A DNA stretch of 33,513 nucleotides from Parcubacteria group bacterium GW2011_GWA2_47_26 (GTDB lineage Bacteria > Patescibacteriota > Patescibacteriia > GWA2-47-26), in NCBI GenBank assembly GCA_001001705.1, contig LCOG01000009.1:1-33513 (forward strand), written 5' to 3'. The translations under genes were made by a program, and so were the position numbers. The notes under the pieces were generated by a model. It was not told the origin of the DNA. It did no database searches and saw only the letters and a list, made by a program, of their open reading frames with translations. Of this stretch, positions 15,036 to 22,937 are shown in pieces. Within the stretch, counting starts at the first letter, position 1, and every line of letters begins with the position of its first letter.

Positions 15036-15107
15036 TGCCCCCGGCACGAATCGAACGCACATCCACCCCTTAGGACGGGGTTGTTCTATCCATTGAACTA
15101 CGGGGGC
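15036..15107 (-). tRNA. tRNA-Arg (anticodon CCT)
   Basis: Minus-strand cloverleaf with acceptor GCCCCCG/CGGGGGC and discriminator A. The anticodon stem ACCCC/GGGGT has loop GTCCTAA (anticodon CCT, reads AGG). The T-stem has two G-U pairs. CCA is not encoded. It lies 41 bp upstream of tRNA-Ala and is probably cotranscribed with it. Confidence 0.93.
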
Positions 15108-15199
15108 TCAGATTATTGAAAATGGATCTTCTCGTAAGTCACCTACCATAGCCGGAAACAGGATAGCTAACTTAAATCAAGAAACATAAGGCCTTTTTC

Positions 15200-15216
15200 T
15201 GTCTGTGCTGAAACAG
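15200..15216 (+). repeat. 17-bp direct repeat, right copy (flanking the tRNA pair)
   Basis: TGTCTGTGCTGAAACAG, identical to 14804-14820 and about 396 bp away, on the other side of the two tRNA genes. Confidence 0.8.
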
Positions 15217-15261
15217 TATAACATAAAATATGGCTGAAAATCTAGGGGGTAGACCAAAATC

Positions 15262-15279
15262 TGTGGATAATGTTATACT
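15262..15279 (+). promoter_or_regulatory. Consensus DnaA box and -10 element upstream of rmuC
   Basis: TGTGGATAA (15262-15270) is the exact reverse complement of the DnaA box TTATCCACA. It ends 3 bp before TATACT (15274-15279), a good -10 box for a promoter reading toward rmuC. No good -35 is seen, so DnaA bound here would overlap the promoter. Confidence 0.5.
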
Positions 15280-15285
15280 ACGGGA

Positions 15286-15334
15286 TGTGGCGATCCCTCG
15301 ACAAACTCGGGACAGGCTCTAAGGGTCGCCGCTA
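15286..15334. repeat. Two-armed repeat between promoter and rmuC
   Basis: GGCGATCCC and GGGTCGCC form imperfect arms, followed by GCTAC, around CCTCG...TCGGGACAGG. The arms and the GTCGCCGCTAC end match the unit inside polA at 3601-3656. Confidence 0.5.
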
Positions 15335-15351
15335 CATTACCGCATCATATT

Positions 15352-16422
15352 ATGAGTCAAGTCTTAACGCTAATCCTCGGGATCGTTGTTCTGATCTTAA
15401 TCGGGCTGGTATTTTACCTTAGCCGCCGGAGCCATGGCAAGGGGGAGGGAATCCTTATTTTGGAACAACGGCTAGAAAACCTTAACAAGACAATGTTAAG
15501 TCAGCTCAATGCCGTAACTGGTCAAATCAATGAGAGGTTAAAAGAAAATATGGAGGCGGTGGCGGGAGCGAACAAAACCGTGGGGGAGCGACTGGATAAT
15601 GCCTCCAAAGTAGTCGGTGCGCTACAGCACAAGCTTGGTGAGCTCGGGGAAGCTACTAAACAAGTTTTTATGGTTGGCCGGGATATTTCCTCTTTGCAAG
15701 AAATTTTGCGCGCGCCAAAACTGCGCGGCGGACTGGGCGAACTTTTTTTGGGAGACTTGCTGGCACAAATTTTACCGCCGGCTCATTACAAACTCCAATA
15801 CCACTTCAAAAGCGGGGAGGCTGTGGACGCGATAGTCCAATTACGAGATGACAAGCTCGTACCGGTGGACTCAAAATTTCCTTTGGAGAATTTTAAAAAA
15901 ATGATTGAGGCGCCGGATGATACCGCGCGCGCAACATATCGAAAGCAATTTATTAACGATGTTAAAAGACATATTGATAAAATCGCCAAATTTTATATCT
16001 TGCCTGATGAGGGAACATTTGATTTTGCGCTGATGTATATTCCGGCCGAGAACGTTTACTACGAGACAATCATAAAAGGGGAGGATGAACATTCGCTCAT
16101 GCACTATGCTTATGACCGTCGGGTGATTCCGGTTTCACCTAATACACTCTATGTTTATCTACAGGCGATTGTGCTGGGCATGAAGGGTATGCAGGTTGAA
16201 AAATCGGCCGGAGATATTCTAAAGAACCTGACGCGCTTGACTGGCGATCTAGAAAAATTCCGAGGCGACTTTGAATTGGTCGGCACCCATCTTAGCCGCG
16301 CTAAAAATTCTTATGAGGAAAGCGTAAAACGTCTAGACCGGTTTCAGGACAAACTCGGTTTAGCAGCTCCGTCTGAAATAGCCGAGGAGCCGGCCCTGCC
16401 CTTGCCTAAAATAGGGGAATAG
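15352..16422 (+). CDS. rmuC: RmuC-family protein
   Basis: A 356-aa protein. Residues 1-22 form a membrane helix (MSQVLTLILGIVVLILIGLV). A coiled-coil region of about 80 residues follows, then the RmuC domain with the characteristic LRAPKLRGGLGELFL, PVDSKFPLENF and FALMYIPAENVYYE segments. The fold is a PD-(D/E)XK nuclease-like core. In E. coli, RmuC limits recombination at inverted repeats, although the mechanism is not settled; that is notable in a genome this rich in inverted repeats. It is shorter than E. coli RmuC (475 aa), mainly in the coiled coil. An exact DnaA box lies at its promoter. Confidence 0.93.
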   Translation: MSQVLTLILGIVVLILIGLVFYLSRRSHGKGEGILILEQRLENLNKTMLSQLNAVTGQINERLKENMEAVAGANKTVGERLDNASKVVGALQHKLGELGEATKQVFMVGRDISSLQEILRAPKLRGGLGELFLGDLLAQILPPAHYKLQYHFKSGEAVDAIVQLRDDKLVPVDSKFPLENFKKMIEAPDDTARATYRKQFINDVKRHIDKIAKFYILPDEGTFDFALMYIPAENVYYETIIKGEDEHSLMHYAYDRRVIPVSPNTLYVYLQAIVLGMKGMQVEKSAGDILKNLTRLTGDLEKFRGDFELVGTHLSRAKNSYEESVKRLDRFQDKLGLAAPSEIAEEPALPLPKIGE

Positions 16423-16430
16423 AGTATAAT
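16402..16430 (+). promoter_or_regulatory. Promoter of rpsT
   Basis: TTGCCT (16402-16407), a 17-bp spacer, TATAAT (16425-16430). It overlaps the last codons of rmuC and leaves a leader of about 35 nt before the rpsT ATG. Confidence 0.7.
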
Positions 16431-16473
16431 GCCCCGAGTAAGTCTTATTAAAGAGGTAACTTATATATAAGAT

Positions 16474-16734
16474 ATGGCGCATACTAAAGCGGCGTTGAAA
16501 GGAATACGTCAAACTAAAAAAAGAACAGCACGAAATCGCCAAGTCAAAGAAAGAATTAAGGATGCCCTTAAAGCGCTGGGAAAACTAGTGGCGGCAAAAA
16601 AAATAGATGAGGCTAAAGCAATGTTACCCAAGCTCTATAAAATGTTGGATAAGGCCGCGAAAATGCAGATCATGCCAAAAAATAAAGCCGAACGACTCAA
16701 AAGCCGCTGGGCCAAACAACTAGTAAAGCAGTAA
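16474..16734 (+). CDS. rpsT: 30S ribosomal protein S20
   Basis: An 86-aa, strongly basic, all-helical protein starting MAHTKAALKGIRQTKKRTARN. It has the family's RQVKERIKDALKAL core and an end near NKAERLKSRWAKQL. S20 binds 16S rRNA early in 30S assembly. The length matches the family (about 85-90 aa). It has its own promoter (16402-16430) and terminator (16740-16762), so it forms a single-gene unit. Confidence 0.96.
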   Translation: MAHTKAALKGIRQTKKRTARNRQVKERIKDALKALGKLVAAKKIDEAKAMLPKLYKMLDKAAKMQIMPKNKAERLKSRWAKQLVKQ

Positions 16735-16739
16735 CGAAC

Positions 16740-16762
16740 GCGCCCCACTATGGGGCGCTTTT
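16740..16762 (+). terminator. Intrinsic terminator of rpsT
   Basis: GCGCCCC (16740-16746) and GGGGCGC (16752-16758) form a 7-bp stem with a 5-nt loop, followed by TTTT. It overlaps the end of the convergent holA gene. Confidence 0.88.
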
Positions 16763-17762
16763 ATGTTGTAGCTCGTGTGGGCTGTTTTTGGAGCAAGGTG
16801 CGTAGAAGCGTGGTGGTGAGTTGTACCCGGCCATCACCGGCTAGGCCACGCTTGATGGCGAAGTCTAGGGCCATGAATTTGAAAAGGAGTTTTTTTAGTT
16901 CAAATTTATTCCAGTGCCGCACTTGGGTCTGGATTTTTTTTAATTGAAAAGGATGCAGGCGCAAGGCTTGGCTACCACTGCTACCTTTAGACGAGACTAA
17001 AAGTAGGGCGCGGAGGTGCCCGATAATACGCGACATCAACTGTAAAGGGTCGGATTCGCTAAGTTGTTCTTCTAGTCGTGTGGATAGTTGACGCATGTCT
17101 TTTGCGCCAAATGCGTCTAAAAACTCAAAAATACTGCGTTCTGGCGAAGATATACACACTTTCTTAACATCTTCGGAAAGTACTCTGGGCGGGCCGGAAG
17201 TTGACTGGCCAGTACCTGCTTTAAAAGCCGCTAATTTAGTCAGCTCCTGCTCTGTAGCTCCTAAATCGCTACCACAAAATAGGGCGAGAAGGCTACAAGC
17301 GCTGCGTTCAATCTCCAGGCCAACTTGCTTGGCCTGCTTTTCAATAACGGCCTCGAGTTTCAGTCCGTAGAACGGCTTAAACTCTTCGGTCATAGCTTCC
17401 TTTTCCAAATATTCCCAAAGCGCCCGAGCATCCGAATTTTTCCAGGTTTTGGGTTTGCTGCTATTCTCATCAATTATCAAGATTGTGTTTTCGCCTATAT
17501 CTTTACAGGTCTTCAACAATATTTCAGCAAGCGTTTTTTTCCGGCCCTCGCTAAAAAAATTTTGTAAAATAACCAGGCGTTTACGCGCCAAAAAGGGTTG
17601 GGCTAAAATCCGGCTACGCAAAGTTTCTTCCTGTAGATCAGCAGGGGAGATGGTCGCAAGATTCAATTTAGAGGGGTCAATATCGCGAATAAAGCGCTCT
17701 TTTAATTGGTTGAGCTTTTGCTTCTTGCGCCAGGGGTCTTCACCGTAAAGAAAAATGACCAT
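16761..17762 (-). CDS. holA: DNA polymerase III delta subunit
   Basis: A 333-aa protein. It begins MVIFLYGEDPWRKKQKLNQL, the HolA entry motif (FLYGED), and carries the mid-protein SACSLLALFCGSDLGATEQEL helix typical of clamp-loader delta. A C-terminal collar domain follows (LHPFQLKKIQTQVRHW). Delta opens the sliding clamp (DnaN) as part of the clamp loader. The gene lies 11 nt after yidD and ends the rpmH-rnpA-yidD-holA run, a layout that ties it to the replication-origin region. Its end meets the rpsT terminator tail to tail. Confidence 0.92.
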   Translation of the reverse strand: MVIFLYGEDPWRKKQKLNQLKERFIRDIDPSKLNLATISPADLQEETLRSRILAQPFLARKRLVILQNFFSEGRKKTLAEILLKTCKDIGENTILIIDENSSKPKTWKNSDARALWEYLEKEAMTEEFKPFYGLKLEAVIEKQAKQVGLEIERSACSLLALFCGSDLGATEQELTKLAAFKAGTGQSTSGPPRVLSEDVKKVCISSPERSIFEFLDAFGAKDMRQLSTRLEEQLSESDPLQLMSRIIGHLRALLLVSSKGSSGSQALRLHPFQLKKIQTQVRHWNKFELKKLLFKFMALDFAIKRGLAGDGRVQLTTTLLRTLLQKQPTRATT

Positions 17763-17773
17763 ACCTTATTATA

Positions 17774-18019
17774 TTAGGACTCGTCTAGGCCGCCCTTGCT
17801 CCAAGGGTGACAGCGCAACAGGCGGCCTAGCGTAAGAGCAGTGCCGCGTAAAATGCCGTGTTTTTGCAGGGATTTCTTGGCATATTCAGAACAGGTCGGT
17901 AAAAACTTGCAGCGTGGAGCAGATACAAAATAACGCAGGGGGCCATGATCAGAAGATAACACTTTCTGGTATAGCGTGATCAGGGCGTGGCTGAAGGTGA
18001 GAAGAATTAGGCGCATCAT
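17774..18019 (-). CDS. yidD: Membrane protein insertion efficiency factor YidD
   Basis: An 81-aa protein with the family core YQKVLSSDHGPLRYF, the CKFLPTCSEYAKKSL motif with its cysteines, and the C-terminal GRLLRCHPWSKGG. YidD is a small amphipathic membrane-associated protein that helps YidC insert proteins. The start ATG (18017-18019) overlaps the rnpA TGA stop (18016-18018); a second ATG follows directly. The order rpmH-rnpA-yidD is conserved in bacteria. yidC, usually next, is replaced here by holA. Confidence 0.95.
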   Translation of the reverse strand: MMRLILLTFSHALITLYQKVLSSDHGPLRYFVSAPRCKFLPTCSEYAKKSLQKHGILRGTALTLGRLLRCHPWSKGGLDES

Positions 18020-18351
18020 ATCAGGCGCGCCTTTTTAAGCAATTGTTCTAACTCCGACTTGAGTTCAAAAAATGATTTGCCGATAGCGGCTTTGGTTATA
18101 AAAACCATGAGATTAATCGGCGGAGAGATTCTGGCGAGCAGTGGCCGCAGGGCCTCGCGGCACTGCCGTTTAAGACGGTTGCGCACTACGGCGCTCTTAG
18201 ACACGGTCAAACCGGCCACAACTGTAGCGCGAGAAAGTGGCCCTCTCGCGGGTGCCCACTTGATACGTAAAATTGCTCCTCCTATGCTGCGGCCGCGTTT
18301 AGCAACAAAACTAGCGGTCCGGCCAGTAAGACGGGATCGGGTGGGGAGCAT
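18016..18351 (-). CDS. rnpA: Ribonuclease P protein component
   Basis: A 111-aa basic protein with the RnpA signature VVRNRLKRQCREALRPLL and an upstream RGPLSRATVVAGLTVSKSAV segment. It helps RNase P RNA cleave the 5' leader from pre-tRNAs; the RNA partner gene is not in this window. Length is typical (about 110-120 aa). It starts 19 nt after rpmH and its stop codon overlaps the yidD start, so translation of the three is linked. Confidence 0.95.
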   Translation of the reverse strand: MLPTRSRLTGRTASFVAKRGRSIGGAILRIKWAPARGPLSRATVVAGLTVSKSAVVRNRLKRQCREALRPLLARISPPINLMVFITKAAIGKSFFELKSELEQLLKKARLI

Positions 18352-18370
18352 ATACCGAGGTGTGCCACGC

Positions 18371-18508
18371 TTAAACCGTTAAGCGATGCCGGCCTTTGGC
18401 CCGCCTTCTTTTTAAAACTGCGCGTCCGGCGGTGGTTCGCATTCTGGCCCTAAAGCCGTGTACTCGCGCGCGCTTGCGCTTTTTAGGTTGATAGGTTCTT
18501 TTGGGCAT
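18371..18508 (-). CDS. rpmH: 50S ribosomal protein L34
   Basis: A 45-aa protein, [19 protein letters not shown] then [20 protein letters not shown], ending RHRLTV. This is the highly conserved L34 sequence with its Arg/Lys-rich helices. It is the first gene of the rpmH-rnpA-yidD-holA cluster and faces away from dnaA, the classic arrangement at bacterial origins. A possible promoter TTGCTT-16 bp-TAGGAT lies upstream on the minus strand. No clear Shine-Dalgarno is seen. Confidence 0.96.
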   Translation of the reverse strand: MPKRTYQPKKRKRARVHGFRARMRTTAGRAVLKRRRAKGRHRLTV

Positions 18509-18805
18509 AGTTTTGGAGATTTAAATATTTAAGGAGAAGGCTTTGTTACTTCATCCTAACATAGGTTGCTCTAAAAGCAAAGGCTGTGTCGCCGAAATGC
18601 TCCTACACGAAACTAGTCACAGTATTTGAACATCTTATCAACTTGACGGACTCTGTTGTGGTCTGGTGGTGTCTAAATTGTTTATAGGCTGTGGCCTTGA
18701 CTCGCTCTTGTGAGCATGATAAAGTCTTTCAAATGTAGTTCGCACTTCAAGGGACTGAGCATACAATAAACTCCGACTAACAATCGTTAGAACTCCTACA
18801 CATCT
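18509..18805. other. Divergent rpmH/dnaA intergenic region
   Basis: 297 bp without a convincing gene. It holds promoters for both directions. I found no near-consensus DnaA box here, so the origin more likely lies between dnaA and dnaN. Confidence 0.5.
18697..18725 (+). promoter_or_regulatory. Promoter of dnaA
   Basis: TTGACT (18697-18702), a 17-bp spacer, TAAAGT (18720-18725), leaving a leader of about 75 nt to the dnaA ATG. Confidence 0.5.
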
Positions 18806-20152
18806 ATGACATCCGAAGAGCTTTGGCAAGCCGCGTTGGGAGAGCTGGAAATTGCCCTCTCAAAAGCCAACTTTACAACTTGGTTCAAAAATACGGCGCT
18901 TACTCAATTTGAAAACGACCAAGTAACGATTTCGGTTCCTAATACTTTTACCAAAGCCTGGTTTGAAAAAAAATATCATCGAGCAATTCTGGATACTTTA
19001 CAAAGAATCGGAGGCAGGCCCATTAAAACTATTACTTACCAAGTAGGGGGCAGATCCTCTTTTGCGGCTGTGCCGGCTATAACTATGGCCCCAATCTCCG
19101 CGCCAGCATCGCGAGGCGTAGCAAGCACTACCGGAAACGGTCTAAATCCCCGATATGTTTTCTCGACTTTTATTGTGGGCAAGGGCAATGAACTCCCGCA
19201 CGCCGCGGCGCGTGCGGTGGCCGCGCGGCCGGGTGCGGCTTACAATCCTTTGTTTATATATGGAGGAGTTGGGCTGGGCAAAACCCACCTTATACAAGCA
19301 GTGGGCAATGAAATTTTGGCGAGCGATCCCACCAAAAAGATTCTTTACGTCACCTGCGAAACTTTTACCAATGATTTTATCCATGCGGTGCGAGGCGGGA
19401 ACGCTAAGCGGTTTCAAGACACCTACCGCGGCGTTGATGTGCTTTTAATTGACGACATCCAATTTATTACGGGCAAAGAAGGAACTCAAGAAGCTTTTTT
19501 CCATACTTTTAACGCTCTGCACCAGACCAATAAACAACTGGTCTTAACCTCGGACCGACATCCCAAGGCTATCCCCGCGCTCGAGGCGCGACTGCTCTCG
19601 CGGTTTGAATGGGGAATGATCGCCGATATTATTTCGCCGGATTTTGAAACTCGAGTGGCAATTCTTGAGGCTAAATGCCAAGAAAAACAATATCAACTGG
19701 ATAAAAACATCGTCAGCTACATCGCCACCATGATACAAAATAACGTCCGTGAACTGGAGGGAGCCCTTAATAAAATTGTGGCCTTTCACCAATTAAAAAA
19801 CATCCCGCCCACCCTAGAGTTCATAAAAAAAATGCTGGCCTCTTCGCAGCCTATTCGCAAATCCGTAACCAATAAACAAGTCCTCCAGACGGTTTCTCTG
19901 TTTTTTGACATTCCACAAGAGGAACTGCTGGGTAAAAGCCGAGAAAAACGCTTGGCTTTCCCACGCCAAATTATTATGTATCTTTTGCGCACAGAGTTGC
20001 AGGCTTCTTTTCCTGCCATTGGTTTAGAGCTAGGCGGACGCGATCATACTACAGCCATGCATGCTTGTAGCAAAATCACCAGGGAGGCCGAGGAGGATCC
20101 AAAGCTAAAGCAGGATATTGAGTTGATTAAACAGCGACTATACAATGGATAA
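18806..20152 (+). CDS. dnaA: Chromosomal replication initiator DnaA
   Basis: A 448-aa protein with all four domains. Domain I is at residues 1-80 (ELWQAALGELEIALSKANF...TTWFKNT). A short linker of about 35 residues follows. The AAA+ domain has Walker A GGVGLGKTHL (about 152) and Walker B LLIDDIQF (about 212). The C-terminal DNA-binding domain ends in the signature LGGRDHTTAMHACSKI (about 408-423). It binds DnaA boxes, melts the origin and starts replication. The gene diverges from rpmH and is followed by oriC-like DNA and dnaN. The start is ATG 18806, with no Shine-Dalgarno. Confidence 0.98.
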   Translation: MTSEELWQAALGELEIALSKANFTTWFKNTALTQFENDQVTISVPNTFTKAWFEKKYHRAILDTLQRIGGRPIKTITYQVGGRSSFAAVPAITMAPISAPASRGVASTTGNGLNPRYVFSTFIVGKGNELPHAAARAVAARPGAAYNPLFIYGGVGLGKTHLIQAVGNEILASDPTKKILYVTCETFTNDFIHAVRGGNAKRFQDTYRGVDVLLIDDIQFITGKEGTQEAFFHTFNALHQTNKQLVLTSDRHPKAIPALEARLLSRFEWGMIADIISPDFETRVAILEAKCQEKQYQLDKNIVSYIATMIQNNVRELEGALNKIVAFHQLKNIPPTLEFIKKMLASSQPIRKSVTNKQVLQTVSLFFDIPQEELLGKSREKRLAFPRQIIMYLLRTELQASFPAIGLELGGRDHTTAMHACSKITREAEEDPKLKQDIELIKQRLYNG

Positions 20153-20384
20153 TCTGTGCGCATAAAGTTGGTAGGACCAAATTTATGCGGGATAACTTTG
20201 CGCCTTACCCACAACGATCTTATAGCGGGACCGAGCTATCAACAGTGTTGCACTTTTTATTCCCCCCACCTTACACTTTAGATCAACATCGTTTTATAAC
20301 AATTTGTTAAACAAATTACAGATATCCACCTAATCCACAGGCTTATTATTAGTACGATTAATATAATTAATTAAATCAAACTAA
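20153..20384. other. Probable replication origin (oriC) between dnaA and dnaN
   Basis: Three near-consensus DnaA boxes are seen: TTACCCACA (20205-20213), ATATCCACC (20322-20330) and TAATCCACA (20331-20339), the last two directly adjacent. They are followed by an AT-rich stretch from about 20342 to the dnaN start (TTATTATTAG...ATTAATATAATTAATT), a good unwinding element. A perfect 17-bp palindrome AATTTGTTAAACAAATT (20301-20317) lies just before the boxes. The neighbourhood (rpmH, dnaA, dnaN) supports an origin. None of the boxes is a perfect match. Confidence 0.55.
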
Positions 20385-21497
20385 ATGAGGTTCAGTTGTA
20401 CACAGGAAAATTTAGTCCAGGGTCTTAGCATGGTTTCGCGTATAGCTTCTAGGGCGGGCAATCTCCCAATTCTTTCCAATATTTATCTTAAGACTACCGC
20501 AACGGGTTTGGAGTTAAGGGCTACTAATTTGGAAATCGGATTGACCTGCATGGTGCGCGGAAAAGTGGAGGAGGTGGGAGAGTTTACGGTGCCGGCCAGG
20601 CTTTTTAGTGAGTACATCGCGCTTTTGCCAAAGGATAAAGTTGATCTAGTATTGGCGGGGTCAGAGCTGCAAGTGGTCTGCGGAAAAAATAAAACCAAAA
20701 TTAAGGGAATGCCGGCGGTAGATTTTCCAGTAATCCCGCAAGTGGAAAATGGGGAAGGGGGAGAGGTGTCTTTACCGGCCTTAATGGAAGCGTTGGAGCA
20801 AGTTCTTTTTACAATTTCGCCAAATGAGGGCAGGCCAGAAATATCAGGGGCCTTGATTGTGTTGGACGGCTCGCATTTAACCGTGGCCGGGACAGACAGT
20901 TATCGGTTAGCAGAGAAAGCTCTGATTACCAGCGGCACGGATAAAAGCGCGGCCAGAGCGATTCTTCCCTTGCGCGCGCTTCAAGAGCTGGTGCGGGTTT
21001 GCGGTTCCTTGAAAGAAGAAGCGGCTACCGCCAAAATTATCATGTCATCAAATCAGTTTGCCTTAAGCGTGCCAACAGTGGAATTTGTTTCACGGCTTAT
21101 TGAAGGGCAATATCCGGATTACAAAGCGATTATTCCGACGCGCTTTGGCATTAAGGCAAAAATTTCAAGAGCGGAATTGGCCTCGGCACTTAAGGCCGCC
21201 GGTCTATTTTCAAAAACCGGAGTTTATGATGTGGCAGTCTCTTTTAATCCCGAGAAAAACGAGGTGGAGATAGCCTCACTAAATTCTCAAACCGGAGAGC
21301 ATGCGAGTGTCCTTCCAGCAGAGGTGCAAGGGGTGGGCACAAAGATTGCTTTTAATTGGAAATATTTGCTGGATGGGGTGCAGGCTTTAAGGGGGGAAAA
21401 TATTATAATCAAAGCGACGGATTCAGCTTCGCCAACCATGCTTACCGAAGAGGATGGCACGGATTATTTCTATATTGTCATGCCGATCAAGGAGTAA
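20385..21497 (+). CDS. dnaN: DNA polymerase III beta subunit (sliding clamp)
   Basis: A 370-aa protein, the usual length, with three repeated clamp folds. The family landmarks LPILSNIYLKTTATGLELRA near the N-terminus, DSYRLAEKAL in the second domain, and the C-terminal end YFYIVMPIKE are visible. A homodimer ring tethers the polymerase to DNA; HolA, encoded nearby, helps load it. The gene follows dnaA and the putative origin on the same strand. The start is ATG 20385, in an AT-rich context without a ribosome binding site. Confidence 0.97.
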   Translation: MRFSCTQENLVQGLSMVSRIASRAGNLPILSNIYLKTTATGLELRATNLEIGLTCMVRGKVEEVGEFTVPARLFSEYIALLPKDKVDLVLAGSELQVVCGKNKTKIKGMPAVDFPVIPQVENGEGGEVSLPALMEALEQVLFTISPNEGRPEISGALIVLDGSHLTVAGTDSYRLAEKALITSGTDKSAARAILPLRALQELVRVCGSLKEEAATAKIIMSSNQFALSVPTVEFVSRLIEGQYPDYKAIIPTRFGIKAKISRAELASALKAAGLFSKTGVYDVAVSFNPEKNEVEIASLNSQTGEHASVLPAEVQGVGTKIAFNWKYLLDGVQALRGENIIIKATDSASPTMLTEEDGTDYFYIVMPIKE

Positions 21498-21515
21498 AAT
21501 AAATAATATTTGACT

Positions 21516-22553
21516 ATGCCTTCATCATTTAGAATCCCTGGCGAAGTCCCGGTTGAAGAATTTGATCGTATAGGTGAGAAACAGAGAGAATTCGATAATA
21601 TTGAAAGCTTAGTGAAAGATCCACAAGATCGACCAACAGCCGCTTCTTTTTTCGCAGAAGCAATCCACGGATCTGACTATACAAAGGAAGCTCCCCGTCA
21701 GTCAAAACTCGAGGGATTTAAAAGGGCGATTCAACTTATTGACGAGGGCGGTGAGGAGTCAAACAGAAACACGGCAAAAATTCTCATTGATATTGTTCGA
21801 ACCGAACCAGACATGACCGTGCGCCTCCGGATGATGGCAATATTGAGCCATGATCTGCAGCATAGATTTCTTCCGGCAATTCCGGCAAATGAAGCAGACC
21901 TTGCTCAAATTATGAAGGCAATGAAACGCATTGAATCATTTCATGCGCTTGCTAGCGGCAAGGATATCCCAGAGGCGTACCAACAATGGGCGCAAATGTT
22001 GCTCGATGAAGAAGGTTCTTTAAGAGAGTGGAATGATCTTTATGCCCAAGATCCCAATGTAGAAATACCGCCAATAATTCAGACTGATCTAAGGGCAATT
22101 ATAGAGAATGCGGCGCCAAGTCCCGATACGTCTATAGCAGATAGGATTGGGCAGGTTTTCACCGGTCGCATCACCATTCTTCCAGAGGCAATTTTCCCTA
22201 GTCCGGAAAAGATTGAAGAGTATGAAAGACAAATGGGGCGGCCCTTGCCAGTATATGTCACTCTTCGACAAGGGGCAGAATATAAACCTATACCCTTTCC
22301 TGCGGATATCACTAAAGAACTTCTTGAAACCGTGGCGCGATTTAGAGACAGTTCAATTACCAGGAAAGAAGTAGTGGAGATTACCCACGAAGTGCTTATG
22401 CGTTTTGAGCGCAGACTTAATACGCGGCAATTAGTAGAAATTGAACAGGCTTATGCAAATCAAAATGTCGAAATTCGTTTTGGAACTGAAAAAAGCCGCT
22501 GGATAAATGCACCAGTTGCTCCGATGGCTGAAGAGAGGCAACTGGAACTTTAA
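21516..22553 (+). CDS. Hypothetical protein downstream of dnaN
   Basis: A 345-aa soluble protein starting MPSSFRIPGEVPVEEFDRIG. I recognise no family. It is acidic and largely helical in the first two thirds (many Glu, Ala, Gln, with LDEEGSLREWNDLY), then has a mixed alpha/beta C-terminal part with the segment RPLPVYVTLRQGAEYKPIPF. No signal peptide, membrane helix or catalytic motif is apparent. The ATG at 21516 is preferred over an in-frame TTG at 21510. It starts 18 nt after dnaN and may be cotranscribed. Mid-protein runs of Arg/Met (TVRLRMMAILSHD) suggest HEAT-like helical packing, but this is only an impression. Confidence 0.75.
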   Translation: MPSSFRIPGEVPVEEFDRIGEKQREFDNIESLVKDPQDRPTAASFFAEAIHGSDYTKEAPRQSKLEGFKRAIQLIDEGGEESNRNTAKILIDIVRTEPDMTVRLRMMAILSHDLQHRFLPAIPANEADLAQIMKAMKRIESFHALASGKDIPEAYQQWAQMLLDEEGSLREWNDLYAQDPNVEIPPIIQTDLRAIIENAAPSPDTSIADRIGQVFTGRITILPEAIFPSPEKIEEYERQMGRPLPVYVTLRQGAEYKPIPFPADITKELLETVARFRDSSITRKEVVEITHEVLMRFERRLNTRQLVEIEQAYANQNVEIRFGTEKSRWINAPVAPMAEERQLEL

Positions 22554-22594
22554 ATAAAGAAAAGAGCCCGGTCTTAACATTTTAGACCAAGCTC
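22551..22594 (-). terminator. Intrinsic terminator of the 22574 gene
   Basis: On the minus strand GAGC-TT-GGTCT pairs with AGACC-GG-GCTC (arms 22564-22574 and 22584-22594), then TTTTCTTTATTT follows. The hairpin overlaps the last codons of the gene. Confidence 0.7.
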
Positions 22595-22918
22595 GGCGCG
22601 ACACTTTGCTTCAAATCCCCGATTAAGGAACCCTATTGTGGCGCTGTCAAACCATGTAAACGCCTCCACGATGTTTTCAAGGGCGATATGCGGGGCAAAG
22701 GTATAGTCTGGCTGATCAGCACGGAGACGGTCCAGCACGAGGTACCAGGGGCCGTTCTGTTGTACAAGTTGCGGGTTTCGTCCTCCCACGGACCTTGGGC
22801 CAGTGGGGGTCATGTACCGCACGAAGCACAGCTCGCGCGGCATGAACAGGGTTTGTCCGCTCCCCAGATCGTAGACAAAGAGCGGATATTTTAGCTCCCA
22901 GGGTCGAGGATTGCGCAT
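22574..22918 (-). CDS. Small hypothetical protein in a self-contained cassette
   Basis: A 114-aa soluble protein starting MRNPRPWELKYPLFVYDLGS. I recognise no family. It is rich in aromatic residues and Arg/Pro (GPWYLVLDRLRADQPDY), with two cysteines in the last ten residues. The start at 22918 is fixed by a strong Shine-Dalgarno, AAGGAGGAG, just upstream; an in-frame ATG at 22966 lies before it. Few genes in this window have such a site. It has its own promoter (22938-22966) and terminator (22551-22594) and a higher GC content than its neighbours. In those respects it resembles the GC-rich orphan cassette at 4797-5918. Confidence 0.65.
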   Translation of the reverse strand: MRNPRPWELKYPLFVYDLGSGQTLFMPRELCFVRYMTPTGPRSVGGRNPQLVQQNGPWYLVLDRLRADQPDYTFAPHIALENIVEAFTWFDSATIGFLNRGFEAKCRAELGLKC

Positions 22919-22937
22919 CTCTCCTCCTTCCCATTTG

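Noticed and set aside
18638-18829. 63-aa minus-strand ORF before dnaA
   Set aside because: No conserved features; it overlaps the dnaA promoter and start.
20161-20200. Riboswitch or attenuator before dnaN
   Set aside because: Only weak pairing (ATAAAGTTGG versus CCAAATTTAT) is visible, with no terminator; oriC features explain the region better.
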